Shown: in pieces, positions 21,687 through 29,764 of the stretch
Position numbering within the stretch: the stretch's first letter is position 1
Layout: each line of letters opens with the position of its first letter
Virus record (IMG/VR): IMGVR_UViG_3300034283_002790
Span: 123,385-187,384 of that record
Strand: one strand, 5' to 3'
DNA: 64,000 nt
Origin: a virus
Made by a program: the position numbers and the translations under genes
Notes under the pieces: generated by a model
What the model was told of the DNA's origin: nothing
What the model saw: only the letters and a program-made list of their open reading frames with translations
Databases searched by the model: none

Positions 21687-21695
21687 AAATAAATA
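21687..21695 (-). promoter_or_regulatory. TATTTAT box upstream of 21114-21674
   Basis: Sense TATTTATTT, 12 bases before the ATG at 21674. Confidence 0.45.
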
Positions 21696-21720
21696 TTACA
21701 AGTCCAACAATTATTCAATA

Positions 21721-22413
21721 TTAGATAAAAACAATCTCATTTGTTACCGGGTTCCAATCCAAATTCCAGGGTAAATGTGCATAAGCATATCTTTCATTCA
21801 GAACAGATGCGTTGAAGAAGTGTGTGTGACCATTATAATAATGTCCGTAACCAGTATGAATATGTCCACAAATATGAATCTTGGGTTTAATTTGTTTGAT
21901 TCTTTCTGCCAACAATTCACATCCCAAATGTTCCCCTCTACGACCTTCAACATCATCTAAGAATCCCCAAGCAGGACCGTGAGTGATCAAGATATCAATA
22001 TCTTCAGGTATCATATCCCATTTTGTTTTTAACTCCTCACCATTTTTTGGTAAGTTAAACGCCCAATTATAAAACTCAGGTTGCCAAGGGCTTCCCCAAA
22101 TTTTAACTTCAGGTCCATCACCATCTTGTATGGTAATCAATTCATCTTGAATATACTCAACGGTTTTATACCCAGTAAGTATTCCTTTGATTTTCTCTAC
22201 GTTATTTTGAAATCCCCAGTCGTGGTTACCAGCAATAAATACTTTATGATCATAACTGTTTAACCTGTCAAGCCATTTAGCAAATTCTGTTATTTCATGT
22301 TCATAACCCATGGAACTTATGTCACCCGCATGAAGTAATAAATTCCCACCCGGTAAATCATCTGTAATTCTTTTGTGGTGATTGTGTGTATCAGATATAA
22401 TTGAGATTTTCAT
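21721..22413 (-). CDS. Calcineurin-like metallophosphoesterase
   Basis: 230 residues with a full set of metallophosphoesterase motifs: SDTHNH (8-13), HAGDIS (28-33), AGNHDWG (about 62-68), THGPAWG and GHIHTGYGHY. These residues bind two metal ions for hydrolysis of phosphate esters. The closest flavour is bacterial YfcE/ICC-like single-domain esterases. The substrate cannot be read from sequence. One base separates it from the DUF2452 gene upstream, so the two are cotranscribed. Confidence 0.85.
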   Translation of the reverse strand: MKISIISDTHNHHKRITDDLPGGNLLLHAGDISSMGYEHEITEFAKWLDRLNSYDHKVFIAGNHDWGFQNNVEKIKGILTGYKTVEYIQDELITIQDGDGPEVKIWGSPWQPEFYNWAFNLPKNGEELKTKWDMIPEDIDILITHGPAWGFLDDVEGRRGEHLGCELLAERIKQIKPKIHICGHIHTGYGHYYNGHTHFFNASVLNERYAYAHLPWNLDWNPVTNEIVFI

Positions 22414-22414
22414 T

Positions 22415-22810
22415 TTAATTTATTTTTATCCATTTATTGTCGTGATTATATTTGAAAGATCCAATATGTTCTAATTTCCATTCACTAGGTGAAATAAGTG
22501 AAAGAAATATTATACCTTTTTTATTATAGTACAAATGATAAACTTTACCAATGACTGGTTCGAAACTAAACTTTGCTTTATAAACCAAATCATTCCATCT
22601 ATATTCTTCGATTAACTTCTCATACTCTTTTTTCAGTTCCAAAAATTTATCCTCAAACTGTTGATTTACAGAAATTACCCTAGGTTCTTTCCAATGTTGT
22701 ATATCATTAACAACAATTGATGGTGCCCCAACATTACTTCCGTATGGAAGAATACCTGGATTATCAGAAACGTTATCGGGTTTTTTTGATTTAATAGTTT
22801 CCTCTTCCAC
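22415..22810 (-). CDS. DUF2452-family protein
   Basis: 131 residues from a GTG at 22810 (no in-frame ATG upstream before a stop). NPGILPYGSNVGAPSI, NQQFEDKFLELKKEYEKL, EYRWNDLVY and FSFEPVIGKVYHLY then LSLISPSEW follow the DUF2452 consensus closely. The role of the family is unknown; it is frequent in marine Bacteroidota and in phages. Overlaps a small upstream leader frame by 20 bases. Confidence 0.8.
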   Translation of the reverse strand: MEEETIKSKKPDNVSDNPGILPYGSNVGAPSIVVNDIQHWKEPRVISVNQQFEDKFLELKKEYEKLIEEYRWNDLVYKAKFSFEPVIGKVYHLYYNKKGIIFLSLISPSEWKLEHIGSFKYNHDNKWIKIN

Positions 22811-22874
22811 AGTGAATCATTGTTTTTATTCTTTCATTTTCTAAAAATGTTAAGAATTCAAATATTTTTTTCAT
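22791..22874 (-). CDS. Possible 27-residue leader peptide
   Basis: ATG at 22874, 32 bases downstream of a host-type promoter; encodes MKKIFEFLTFLENERIKTM and eight more residues. It ends inside the DUF2452 start region, so translation of the GTG-started gene could be coupled to it. Too short to support by sequence alone. Confidence 0.3.
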   Translation of the reverse strand: MKKIFEFLTFLENERIKTMIHCGRGNY

Positions 22875-22905
22875 ATCTTAATTAAAACGTAGTTAATCGT
22901 TTATA

Positions 22906-22936
22906 CAAATTTAAGAAAAAAAAATATTATTTCAAA
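22906..22936 (-). promoter_or_regulatory. Bacteroidota-type promoter for the DUF2452-phosphoesterase operon
   Basis: Leftward TTTG (22936-22933), 19 bases, TAAATTTG (22913-22906). The leader ORF and then the GTG at 22810 follow. Confidence 0.6.
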
Positions 22937-22964
22937 GAGTCACTGGGAATAAAAAACAAAATTT

Positions 22965-23849
22965 TTATAAACTAAGCAACATGTCTATCAGTTCTTGCTG
23001 TGGAAACATGTCAGACTTGTCTTTTCTTGTATTGGTATGTGTCCACATACCTTTTATTTTACCATAATATGCATCACTGTTAAATTCAAAAGCATCAACT
23101 CCTTTTGACTTTATTTCAGAAATTAATCCTTTACGAATATCAATACCGTCTCTGTTTGCAATATATAAAATAAGATCTTTCAATACTAAAATTTGTTTGT
23201 CAGAATATCGATGCCAAGTTTTATAACCTCTGAATGATTTTTTTAATTCGACTACCTGTTTAGGATCAGCCTTTTGTCCGGTGTAAGTTAAACCATTTTT
23301 GATTGGTCCAAAGTTACAAGTTTCAATACCAACAGAATTTGTGTGCATATATTGGGAACCATTTTCACCCAAATGCCATCCATAACAACCTTCAGGAAAT
23401 GCTTGAACTATTGTTCCATCGTAAGTTGTGTTTCCATTAAAAACTGATTGTCCTCCTAATACAAATTCAGTTCCAACTCTTCCTCTTGTGTCGTTGTTCC
23501 ACATGGTTATAACTTGGTATGGGTTATTACCACCTGCGGTATGATGTAAAAACAAATATTCTTTTTTGGTTGGACCTTTCAGATATTCGTCTTTATCCAT
23601 GTACTTTTGGTCAATAATTAATTTTGGGGTTGTGGTTATTGTTTCGGACAGGTCTGTGGTAATACCAAATCCCATTACATTCCAGGTTTTTTCACCAACA
23701 ACACCATCTACAGTTAATTTATTTTCTTTCTGAAATTTTTTAACCGATTCTTCAGTTTTTGGTCCAAAATCACCATCTACTGTAATTTTTAAATACCTTT
23801 GGAGGTCTTCTACCTCTTTACCTTTTGATCCTAATTTTAATACTTTCAT
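22965..23849 (-). CDS. N-acetylmuramoyl-L-alanine amidase with peptidoglycan-binding domain
   Basis: 294 residues. Residues 1-58 are a PG_binding_1 repeat domain (LQRYLKITVDGDFGPKTEES, then VDGVVGEKTW). From about 85 an Amidase_2/PGRP zincin-like fold follows: YLFLHHTAGG (first zinc His pair), GVGIETCNFG-type segment (NSVGIETCNFG), and TWHRYSD and MWTHTNTRKDKSDMFP near the end (His and D ligands). It would cut the glycan-peptide bond in host cell wall: phage endolysin or virion lysin. TATTTAT box 11 bases upstream indicates late expression. Confidence 0.85.
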   Translation of the reverse strand: MKVLKLGSKGKEVEDLQRYLKITVDGDFGPKTEESVKKFQKENKLTVDGVVGEKTWNVMGFGITTDLSETITTTPKLIIDQKYMDKDEYLKGPTKKEYLFLHHTAGGNNPYQVITMWNNDTRGRVGTEFVLGGQSVFNGNTTYDGTIVQAFPEGCYGWHLGENGSQYMHTNSVGIETCNFGPIKNGLTYTGQKADPKQVVELKKSFRGYKTWHRYSDKQILVLKDLILYIANRDGIDIRKGLISEIKSKGVDAFEFNSDAYYGKIKGMWTHTNTRKDKSDMFPQQELIDMLLSL

Positions 23850-23860
23850 CTTATTTTTAT

Positions 23861-23869
23861 TGATAAATA
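23861..23869 (-). promoter_or_regulatory. TATTTAT box upstream of the amidase
   Basis: Sense TATTTATCA, 11 bases before the ATG at 23849. Confidence 0.45.
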
Positions 23870-23879
23870 TAAGAGTACA

Positions 23880-24164
23880 TTATTTTTGATCAATCCACTC
23901 CCAACCCAATAATACTTTGGTAAAAAATCTTCTCAAACCATTTGGTTTTTTTTCAAAAAAAATATTAAACCCTCTTCCAACTCGATAATAACCAATTTGT
24001 TTGGGTTTTTTTATTACATTCTGGATAACTTCTCCGGAACGCATAAACATTTCATTAATTTCATCATTTGTATCAATTACTTTAATATCTTTATCAGTTC
24101 TTTTGGGTCTACGATAAACTTTTTTCTTTTCTACTTTTTCTGTTTTAATTTCTTTTTCTTTCAT
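23880..24164 (-). CDS. Small basic protein of unknown function
   Basis: 94 residues, very Lys/Glu-rich first 30 residues (MKEKEIKTEKVEKKKVYRRP), then a folded C-terminal part (IGYYRVGRGFNIFFEKKPNG, LLGWEWIDQK). The pattern of aromatic residues suggests a small beta domain. Cotranscribed with the membrane gene upstream (5-base gap). No family recognised. Confidence 0.65.
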   Translation of the reverse strand: MKEKEIKTEKVEKKKVYRRPKRTDKDIKVIDTNDEINEMFMRSGEVIQNVIKKPKQIGYYRVGRGFNIFFEKKPNGLRRFFTKVLLGWEWIDQK

Positions 24165-24170
24165 TTTTTT

Positions 24171-24365
24171 TTATTTATTTTCTTTTTTATAATCCATCCA
24201 ACTAATATAAAAACCAACACCAACTAATATATTCATAATGAATGATGCAATAATCTCTTGTATATCTTGATAGACGTTCATTGTTAGATGTACATGCCCA
24301 ACCATCCAAAATGGTATGGAAAGATTACCAGAAATCCATAGTAGTAGGTATTTTATAAACTTCAT
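24171..24365 (-). CDS. Small membrane protein
   Basis: 64 residues with two membrane helices (LLLWISGNLSIPFWMVGHV and IIASFIMNILVGVGFYISW) and a positively charged end (DYKKENK). The ATG overlaps the previous stop (ATGA). Function unknown; small membrane proteins in phage early regions often alter host envelope properties. Confidence 0.65.
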   Translation of the reverse strand: MKFIKYLLLWISGNLSIPFWMVGHVHLTMNVYQDIQEIIASFIMNILVGVGFYISWMDYKKENK

Positions 24366-24595
24366 ACCTTTTCTAATTGATCTTCGTTGAATATGTGAAG
24401 AAGTCCGTATTCGTCCATCTCACCTACTACTCGAACATTACCTTCTACGGTTTGAAATACTGATACGATGGTGCAAGGAAACTTATATCCTTTAACTTTA
24501 ATTGCCTTGTCTCCTACTTGGAATTTTGTTTTGTTTTGTTGTGGGAAATCACCATCTGATAATTGTGGGTCATTCCAATCGTTTTGTTGGTTCAT
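24362..24595 (-). CDS. Small SH3/KOW-like conserved phage protein
   Basis: 77 residues. After a Gln/Asp-rich start, residues 25-77 form a small barrel: KFQVGDKAIKVKGYKFPCTI, VVGEMDEYGLLHIFNEDQL. The GDxxIKVKGYxFxG ... LHIF-x-xQL pattern is frequent in T4-like phages; unknown function. Coupled to the downstream membrane gene. Confidence 0.75.
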   Translation of the reverse strand: MNQQNDWNDPQLSDGDFPQQNKTKFQVGDKAIKVKGYKFPCTIVSVFQTVEGNVRVVGEMDEYGLLHIFNEDQLEKV

Positions 24596-24599
24596 AATT

Positions 24600-25637
24600 T
24601 TAATTTGAGAGTGGTATTTTTATACTTGGGTGTGATTGGTAATTTTTAAGTGTAAAATCACTAATAACATAAGATTCTATGGATGGTCTTGACCCTTCAT
24701 AATTTGGGAACGGATTAAGAGTTGGTAACTCAAATGGTTCTCTTGTTAATTGTTCTTTCACACCATCAATTTGATTTAGGTATATGTGACAATCTCCCAT
24801 ATTTGAAATCAATTCTTCAGGAACCATATTAACTTCTTTCGCCAATATAATTAGAAGTAATCCATAAGACGCTAAATTGAATGGTGTTCCTAATGGTACG
24901 TCCTGGCTTCTGCAATTATACATTAAAGAGATTGCTCTGGTTGGGATATTCCATTGATTAATTTCAGAATGAGATAAAGTGTCAGGTCCTCCCCCATTAT
25001 AGATTTTATTAAACACTTCTTGACTGACTAATGATCTTCTTTCTTCTAAACTCAACTCTCTTGTATAAACTTGAAATCCATAATGACAAGGTGGAAGAAC
25101 GGACGCTTCTAAATCCGCAGGATTCCACGCCGAAACCATTAGTCGTCTTGAATCAGGATTTGTTTTAAGGTCGTTGATTAGGTTTGTGATTTGGTCTATT
25201 TTACCAAAACCATGTTTATCTTCTAAAGAACCTGCACTCCATTGTCTCCATTGCTTACCATAGATAGGGCCCATATCAAACATTGAATCGTGAAAGTTAT
25301 GGTTACCATCTTTTACCTTTTGTTTAACTTCTTCAAGTGTATATGGTTTAGAACAAGTTGTTTTATAATGTTTTTCCCAATCACCATCCCAAATTGTACA
25401 ATTGTTTTCCCAAAGAAATCTAATATCACTATCACCACGAAGGAACCAGAGAAGTTCGGTTACCATCGTCTTCCACGCCATTTTTTTGGTTGTTAATACA
25501 GGAAACCCTTCACTCATATTATGACGGATTGTATAACCAAAAATAGATTTGGTTCCTCCATTTCTAGTTTCTTTTTTTACTCCATTATCCAAAATGTCTT
25601 GGAGTAAATCTTGGTATTGTTTATCGAGTGAATTCAT
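24600..25637 (-). CDS. thyA: Thymidylate synthase
   Basis: 345 residues. Methylates dUMP to dTMP with methylene-tetrahydrofolate. Motifs: RNGGTKSIFGYTIRHNM (start, dUMP phosphate Arg), LLWFLRGDSDI, PPCHYGFQVYTR (nucleophile C184), RSQDVPLGTPFNLASYGLLL, GDCHIYLNQ and the C-terminal substrate-closing segment (ending KIPLSN rather than the canonical ...V). Longer than the E. coli enzyme owing to an insertion around residues 95-145, as in several other ThyA proteins. One base overlaps the DUF1653 gene. Confidence 0.95.
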   Translation of the reverse strand: MNSLDKQYQDLLQDILDNGVKKETRNGGTKSIFGYTIRHNMSEGFPVLTTKKMAWKTMVTELLWFLRGDSDIRFLWENNCTIWDGDWEKHYKTTCSKPYTLEEVKQKVKDGNHNFHDSMFDMGPIYGKQWRQWSAGSLEDKHGFGKIDQITNLINDLKTNPDSRRLMVSAWNPADLEASVLPPCHYGFQVYTRELSLEERRSLVSQEVFNKIYNGGGPDTLSHSEINQWNIPTRAISLMYNCRSQDVPLGTPFNLASYGLLLIILAKEVNMVPEELISNMGDCHIYLNQIDGVKEQLTREPFELPTLNPFPNYEGSRPSIESYVISDFTLKNYQSHPSIKIPLSN

Positions 25638-25882
25638 TATTGTTCTATTTTTTTAAATCTAAAAATTGGAGTTTCTTCAACTCCGTAGTCTTGAGTATCG
25701 ACTTGATCATTCCACTCGGAAAATGGTCTTGCGTATTGTGAACCAAATGAAAGTGATTTGTAAATTACAAGTGGTTCATTAGTTTCTGTATGATTACACA
25801 TGCAAATAACTTCATATTGACCACCTTTGTAATGTTGGTATTTTTCACCGGGTTTAGGATATGTCTTATTAAGATCACTCAT
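25637..25882 (-). CDS. DUF1653-family protein
   Basis: 81 residues: PKPGEKYQHYKGGQYEVICM, CNHTETNEPLVIYKSL, GSQYARPFSEW match the DUF1653 consensus (P-G-x-Y-x-HYKG-x-YEV ... H-ET-E-LVVY). The fold is a small beta barrel; the role is unknown. It shares the A of TAATG with thyA and overlaps the next gene by ATGA, in a tightly coupled operon. Confidence 0.85.
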   Translation of the reverse strand: MSDLNKTYPKPGEKYQHYKGGQYEVICMCNHTETNEPLVIYKSLSFGSQYARPFSEWNDQVDTQDYGVEETPIFRFKKIEQ

Positions 25883-26118
25883 TTCACTATCGCATTTGAA
25901 AGTTGATTAATCAATCCCTGTAGTTCACCAAAACTATTAAATCTAATTGATGGTTCTGTATTGAAGACCTCAACATACCAACCGTTGTTTTGTCCTTCAA
26001 AACCTGTGCAGGATATAAAACCTAAACCACTAGCAATATCCAAAAAGTAATAGTAATCATCATCTTCATCCATATAGTTTTTTTCAAAACCAAGTAATTG
26101 TATTTCTCTTTCTGTCAT
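25879..26118 (-). CDS. Small conserved phage protein
   Basis: 79 residues from the ATG at 26118, one base past the upstream stop; the longer frame is rejected because it lies in the upstream gene. MTEREIQLLGFEKN, then an acidic tyrosine-rich strand (DEDDDYYYFLDIASGLGFIS) and a strand-turn-strand with NGWYVEVFN. Common in T4-like phages; unknown function. Confidence 0.7.
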   Translation of the reverse strand: MTEREIQLLGFEKNYMDEDDDYYYFLDIASGLGFISCTGFEGQNNGWYVEVFNTEPSIRFNSFGELQGLINQLSNAIVK

Positions 26119-26119
26119 C

Positions 26120-26338
26120 TTATTCTGATTTAAAGATTTCTTTCCAATATGATTCAAATGTCTGCCAATTTTCTTCAGCAATACCTTTACCTTCAAACCT
26201 ACCTGCCTGATGGGCTGTGTTCCATGTTGTAACTATCTGCTCTTTCTCCATTTCTTTGGCTTGTTTAGACATACTTATTGATATTCCACCAACTTTTTTA
26301 TACTGCTCAACCAACCACTCTACTGCTGTTTGTTTCAT
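26120..26338 (-). CDS. QTAVEW-type small phage protein, copy A
   Basis: 72 residues: KQTAVEWLVEQYKKVGG, SKQAKEMEKEQIVTTWNTA, ending FESYWKEIFKSE. The QTAvEwLveq...AkeMEKeQi layout is one of the most frequent small phage protein patterns; function unknown, predicted helical. Its 5' half is duplicated in 26363-26908. Confidence 0.75.
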   Translation of the reverse strand: MKQTAVEWLVEQYKKVGGISISMSKQAKEMEKEQIVTTWNTAHQAGRFEGKGIAEENWQTFESYWKEIFKSE

Positions 26339-26362
26339 CTTATTTATTTTTATTTTTTTGTA

Positions 26363-26908
26363 CTACAAAATATCAATCAAATCATCTTGTGAAATATCTA
26401 TAAAATTATTTCCATCCATTAGCCAAGTTTCATTATTAAAGAGCATACAAGTTAATTTTTTTGGGTCGTTTTCTTTAAAGTAGTTATTTTCATTCATTTG
26501 CATAAAATTAAAAATTGTTGTAACTTTTTTTTCTTTTATTAACTGAATCTTATTCATAGAAATTATTGAATCGTCTAAATAATTGTATATTTTAATTTCT
26601 TCTAAAAAATCAACATCATCAAACTTTTCTTCATCATTTTTTATTAGACCCACAATATGTTTAATTAATTTATCTCTTTCTTCTTCCGTTGCTTTTGACA
26701 CCACAATTTTCACTTCATTGACATCTGATGAAATTAACGGTGTTGGTTTTTCTTTTTGAACATCTTGTTCCATACCTGCACCTGCTACAAATGAATCTTT
26801 TAGGTTTTTTTCCTCCATTGCTTTTGCTTGTTCTAAATCTTTAATTGTTAATTGACCCTCATTGCCGTAATATATTTCAATGAGAGTTTCTACTGCTGTC
26901 TGTTTCAT
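26363..26908 (-). CDS. QTAVEW-type protein with extra domain, copy B
   Basis: 181 residues. Residues 1-40 repeat the neighbouring small protein (KQTAVETLIEIYYGNEG, LEQAKAMEEKNLKDSF). From about 60 a second, unrelated alpha/beta part follows (EVKIVVSKATEEERDKLIKH; CMLFNNETWLMDGNNFIDIS). The N-terminal duplication with a new C-terminal part suggests local duplication and fusion. Function unknown. Confidence 0.65.
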   Translation of the reverse strand: MKQTAVETLIEIYYGNEGQLTIKDLEQAKAMEEKNLKDSFVAGAGMEQDVQKEKPTPLISSDVNEVKIVVSKATEEERDKLIKHIVGLIKNDEEKFDDVDFLEEIKIYNYLDDSIISMNKIQLIKEKKVTTIFNFMQMNENNYFKENDPKKLTCMLFNNETWLMDGNNFIDISQDDLIDIL

Positions 26909-26919
26909 ATTATTTCTTT

Positions 26920-27165
26920 TTAATCATTCATATTGAGACCATAATCATCCAGAATAGTTCTGATTTGTTCTCTTAATTTGTCACAAATTTCGACTTCTTC
27001 ACTAGATGCTTCACCTGTTCCATTGAATTTTTGCCCATGTTTTACAGTTGATCTTAGCGTTTGATCTAAATCCCACATGGCTAATTTCCATTTGTAACCA
27101 TCCAGTGCGGTTCTTGCGTCTTGTGATTCTTCTACAGAATCAAATTCTATTATTATTTTTCCCAT
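26920..27165 (-). CDS. Small conserved phage protein (ARTALDGYKWK type)
   Basis: 81 residues from the ATG at 27165. KIIIEFDSVEESQDARTALD followed by GYKWKLAMWDLDQTLRS, an acid-rich linker, and a helix ending ILDDYGLNMND. A frequent protein in phage early operons with a ferredoxin-like look (beta-helix-beta). Function unknown. The longer frame to 27258 overlaps the upstream gene and is not used. Confidence 0.75.
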   Translation of the reverse strand: MGKIIIEFDSVEESQDARTALDGYKWKLAMWDLDQTLRSTVKHGQKFNGTGEASSEEVEICDKLREQIRTILDDYGLNMND

Positions 27166-27175
27166 AATATCAAAA

Positions 27176-27469
27176 TTACAAATTTTTATCCAAAGAATCA
27201 AGAAACTCGTTGAAATTTTTTTTGGATGGTGGTCGACCATCAATATTATGATGACCATTGTAGTAATTTCTTATTTTTTGAATTGTTTCATATACTTCAA
27301 TTTCTTCAAGCCCATCTCTTAAAGTGTTTTCCCAAATTGAAATTTCTTCATCGTCGTGGTAAAATCCTTCCGAACCGATATAATTATTTTTTACATTTTT
27401 ATCTTCAAACGCACCATCAGGACCCTTATTAACGTCGTCCGAAAGGTAAGGTATTTTATTTTCATTCAT
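27176..27469 (-). CDS. Small acidic protein of unknown function
   Basis: 97 residues from the ATG at 27469 (MNENKIPYLSDDVNKGPDGA). Acidic, with a disordered first half and a helical second half (ISIWENTLRDGLEEIEVYET). The upstream Met at 27523 lies within the neighbouring gene. No family recognised. Confidence 0.6.
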   Translation of the reverse strand: MNENKIPYLSDDVNKGPDGAFEDKNVKNNYIGSEGFYHDDEEISIWENTLRDGLEEIEVYETIQKIRNYYNGHHNIDGRPPSKKNFNEFLDSLDKNL

Positions 27470-27482
27470 ATTGAAATTATAA

Positions 27483-27740
27483 TCAAAAAATTTTAATAAA
27501 TAAATAAGATGTGAAAGATCCAATTAAGTAACCACATGCAGAAGAAAATGACAATAAAATTCTTTGTTTCCAGTTTTTCGCATCAATCATAAATCCAACG
27601 AAAGGTAAACTTAAAAAGGGTCCTATAAATGCAAAAAACATCATACCAAATAAATTTTGATCAGAAACAAAACTTATATAAAAAGTGGATCCCAGTTCAA
27701 GTAAAAAGGCCGAAAAGGAAATTATTAGATACTTTCTCAA
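27483..27740 (-). CDS. Small polytopic membrane protein
   Basis: 85 residues, about three membrane helices (YLIISFSAFLLELGSTFYI; LFGMMFFAFIGPFLSLPFV; IGSFTSYLFIKIF) with short charged loops. The ATG overlaps the stop of the UvrC-like gene (27737-27740), so it is translated with it. Function unknown. Confidence 0.65.
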   Translation of the reverse strand: MRKYLIISFSAFLLELGSTFYISFVSDQNLFGMMFFAFIGPFLSLPFVGFMIDAKNWKQRILLSFSSACGYLIGSFTSYLFIKIF

Positions 27741-29011
27741 CTGAATAATTTTTTTAATTTTTTATTTCTATGGAATGATAGTACAAACCGGTGAACTTCG
27801 TTTTGAATTTCAGCAAGTAGATACCCAAATTCATTTCGTGGAATGTCAACTGATGATCCATTAGTCAGGTGAATTGTTTGAGACTGGTGTTTGTCGTTTT
27901 TAGAAATAGAAATCAAATCAATACGAGATAACAAACCAAGAGATTCGAATACTTGTTTTGCAACACCCAACTGACCTTTACCACCATCAATGACAACAAG
28001 TGAAGGTAACTCTTGTTTTTCACTTAAAAGTCTTGTAAAACGACGATTCAAAACCTCATAGAAAGATGCGTAATCATCTGGACCTTCAACAGTTTTGATA
28101 TTGAACTTACGATAGTTTGACTTATCAGTTTTACCATTCTTGTAACGAACAAGAGCAGATACCTGACAATCACCGGCAGTGTGGGAATTATCAAACGCCT
28201 CAATTAATGTAGGAACATTGATTAGACCCAAAGACTCTTTGAATTGACGGGCAACATCATTATACTTTCTAACACGAAAAGGATCAAGTTTCTTTTCAAG
28301 TGAATCAACCACAGCGATTTTAGATTTGAAGTCATTTGCTTTTTCAAACTCCATAGATTCAGAAAAGTTTTTCATAGATTTTTTCAAACGACTACGAACC
28401 TTGTCAAACTCAAAAGAAAATAATTCTTTCATCTCACTTACAATCTTCTTGTAGGAGAACTTCATAATATTTGAAACACAAGGAGCATTACAACGACCAA
28501 GATGAAACTCCAAACAGGTTTTGAACTTTTCGTTTGAAATGTTTTCTTCAGTTAAGTTGTAAGAACAAGAACGAAGATCAAAAATATCATGAACCATTTC
28601 ATAGATCTCATAACAAGAGTTGGAACTTGTGGACTCCAAAAGAACCTCACCTGAAAAGTTAGAAGGATTACAAACCAAAAGTCTTGGAAAGTCCTCATCG
28701 GTCAAAGTAATAAACCAACGACGAGATCTGTCGTCTTTTGCTTTGATATTGTATTTTGGTTTCAAAGACTTGATAAGTTCATCCTCCAACAAAAGTGCTT
28801 GAGACTCATCGTTAGTACTCATGAACTCAACATCACGGATTTCATTCACAAGAAAAATAGTCTTTTGATCTTTGTGATTTTTTTGAAAGTAAGATTTTAC
28901 TCGTTTAGGTAAAAACTTTGACTTACCCACATAGATGATCTGACCTTTCTCGTTTTTGAAAAGGTAACAACCGCTTGACTGGGGAATGTTTGTGAGTTTC
29001 TCTTGAATCAT
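27737..29011 (-). CDS. UvrC-like excinuclease subunit lacking the HhH domain
   Basis: 424 residues. N-terminal GIY-YIG nuclease (GCYLFKNEKGQIIYVGKS, residues 14-31), Cys cluster region, a UVR-like helical pair (about 200-220), and the C-terminal RNase-H-like nuclease: IEAFDNSH, then VVIDGGKGQL and EVHRFVLSFHR, containing the Asp residues and His of UvrC's 5' cut. Cellular UvrC is about 600 residues and ends in tandem helix-hairpin-helix motifs; these are missing here. It would incise damaged or modified DNA. The host-type promoter abuts the ATG, so the message is probably leaderless. Confidence 0.85.
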   Translation of the reverse strand: MIQEKLTNIPQSSGCYLFKNEKGQIIYVGKSKFLPKRVKSYFQKNHKDQKTIFLVNEIRDVEFMSTNDESQALLLEDELIKSLKPKYNIKAKDDRSRRWFITLTDEDFPRLLVCNPSNFSGEVLLESTSSNSCYEIYEMVHDIFDLRSCSYNLTEENISNEKFKTCLEFHLGRCNAPCVSNIMKFSYKKIVSEMKELFSFEFDKVRSRLKKSMKNFSESMEFEKANDFKSKIAVVDSLEKKLDPFRVRKYNDVARQFKESLGLINVPTLIEAFDNSHTAGDCQVSALVRYKNGKTDKSNYRKFNIKTVEGPDDYASFYEVLNRRFTRLLSEKQELPSLVVIDGGKGQLGVAKQVFESLGLLSRIDLISISKNDKHQSQTIHLTNGSSVDIPRNEFGYLLAEIQNEVHRFVLSFHRNKKLKKLFS

Positions 29012-29015
29012 TTGA

Positions 29016-29047
29016 CAAAAATACCTATATTTAAACTATAAAACAAA
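29016..29047 (-). promoter_or_regulatory. Bacteroidota-type promoter for the uvrC-like gene
   Basis: Leftward TTTG (29047-29044), 20 bases, TATTTTTG (29023-29016); only 4 bases then separate the -7 element from the ATG at 29011. Confidence 0.65.
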
Positions 29048-29050
29048 CAA

Positions 29051-29764
29051 ATGGAAATAAAAAATTTTTTAACAATTGTTATTCCATGTAAAAATGAAAA
29101 AAGTATAATTCAAAAAACTTTGGACCTTTTGAATTATCAGTCAGATATTTGGGGAGTTAAAGTTGTAGTTTGCGACTCTTCAGATGATGGTATAACTAAA
29201 TTTGATATAATCGAAAGGTTAGAAATTAACTCAGATAAGTTTGACCTTTATTTGATGGATGGTGGATTACCTGCGGTTGCAAGAAACAACGGATTCAAAC
29301 TTGTTGAGACACCATATGTTTTATTTGTTGACTCCGATGTGTTTTTATTGGACCCAAAAATAATTAAAAGAGCATTTTTAAGAATACATAGACAAAAATT
29401 AGATTTAGTAACCACAAAGTTTAGAAGTGATAACGGTAAATACAATTATATTTACCGTTTGTTCGATTTTCTACAATTGGTGTCCAAATGGTCCACACCT
29501 TTTTGTTTGGGTGGCTTTATGATGATTAGGTCTGAAACATTTAAATCTCTTGGTGGATTTGATTCCGACATAAAAGTTGCGGAAGATTATCATTTTTCAA
29601 AACAAATTAAACCAAAAAAGTTCGGTAGAATAAATAATATTGTATTTACTCCTCCTAGAAGATTTGAGAACAAAGGTGTATTCTATATGGTCAAATTATT
29701 TTTAGGTTCTTTTTTCAATCACAAAAACAAGTCTTATTTCACTGAAGATAAAAATTACTGGTAA
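29051..29764 (+). CDS. Family 2-type glycosyltransferase
   Basis: 237 residues. GT-A fold: LTIVIPCKNEKSIIQKTLDL (nucleotide-sugar binding start), VVVCDSSDDG, PAVARNNGFKLV, YVLFVDSDVF (DxD metal motif), then a GGFDSDIKVAEDYHFSKQI segment typical for the ED base and FPR-like end. It transfers a sugar to an unknown acceptor, perhaps a cell-surface glycan. First gene of a three-gene rightward cassette; TAATG overlap with the next. Confidence 0.85.
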   Translation: MEIKNFLTIVIPCKNEKSIIQKTLDLLNYQSDIWGVKVVVCDSSDDGITKFDIIERLEINSDKFDLYLMDGGLPAVARNNGFKLVETPYVLFVDSDVFLLDPKIIKRAFLRIHRQKLDLVTTKFRSDNGKYNYIYRLFDFLQLVSKWSTPFCLGGFMMIRSETFKSLGGFDSDIKVAEDYHFSKQIKPKKFGRINNIVFTPPRRFENKGVFYMVKLFLGSFFNHKNKSYFTEDKNYW

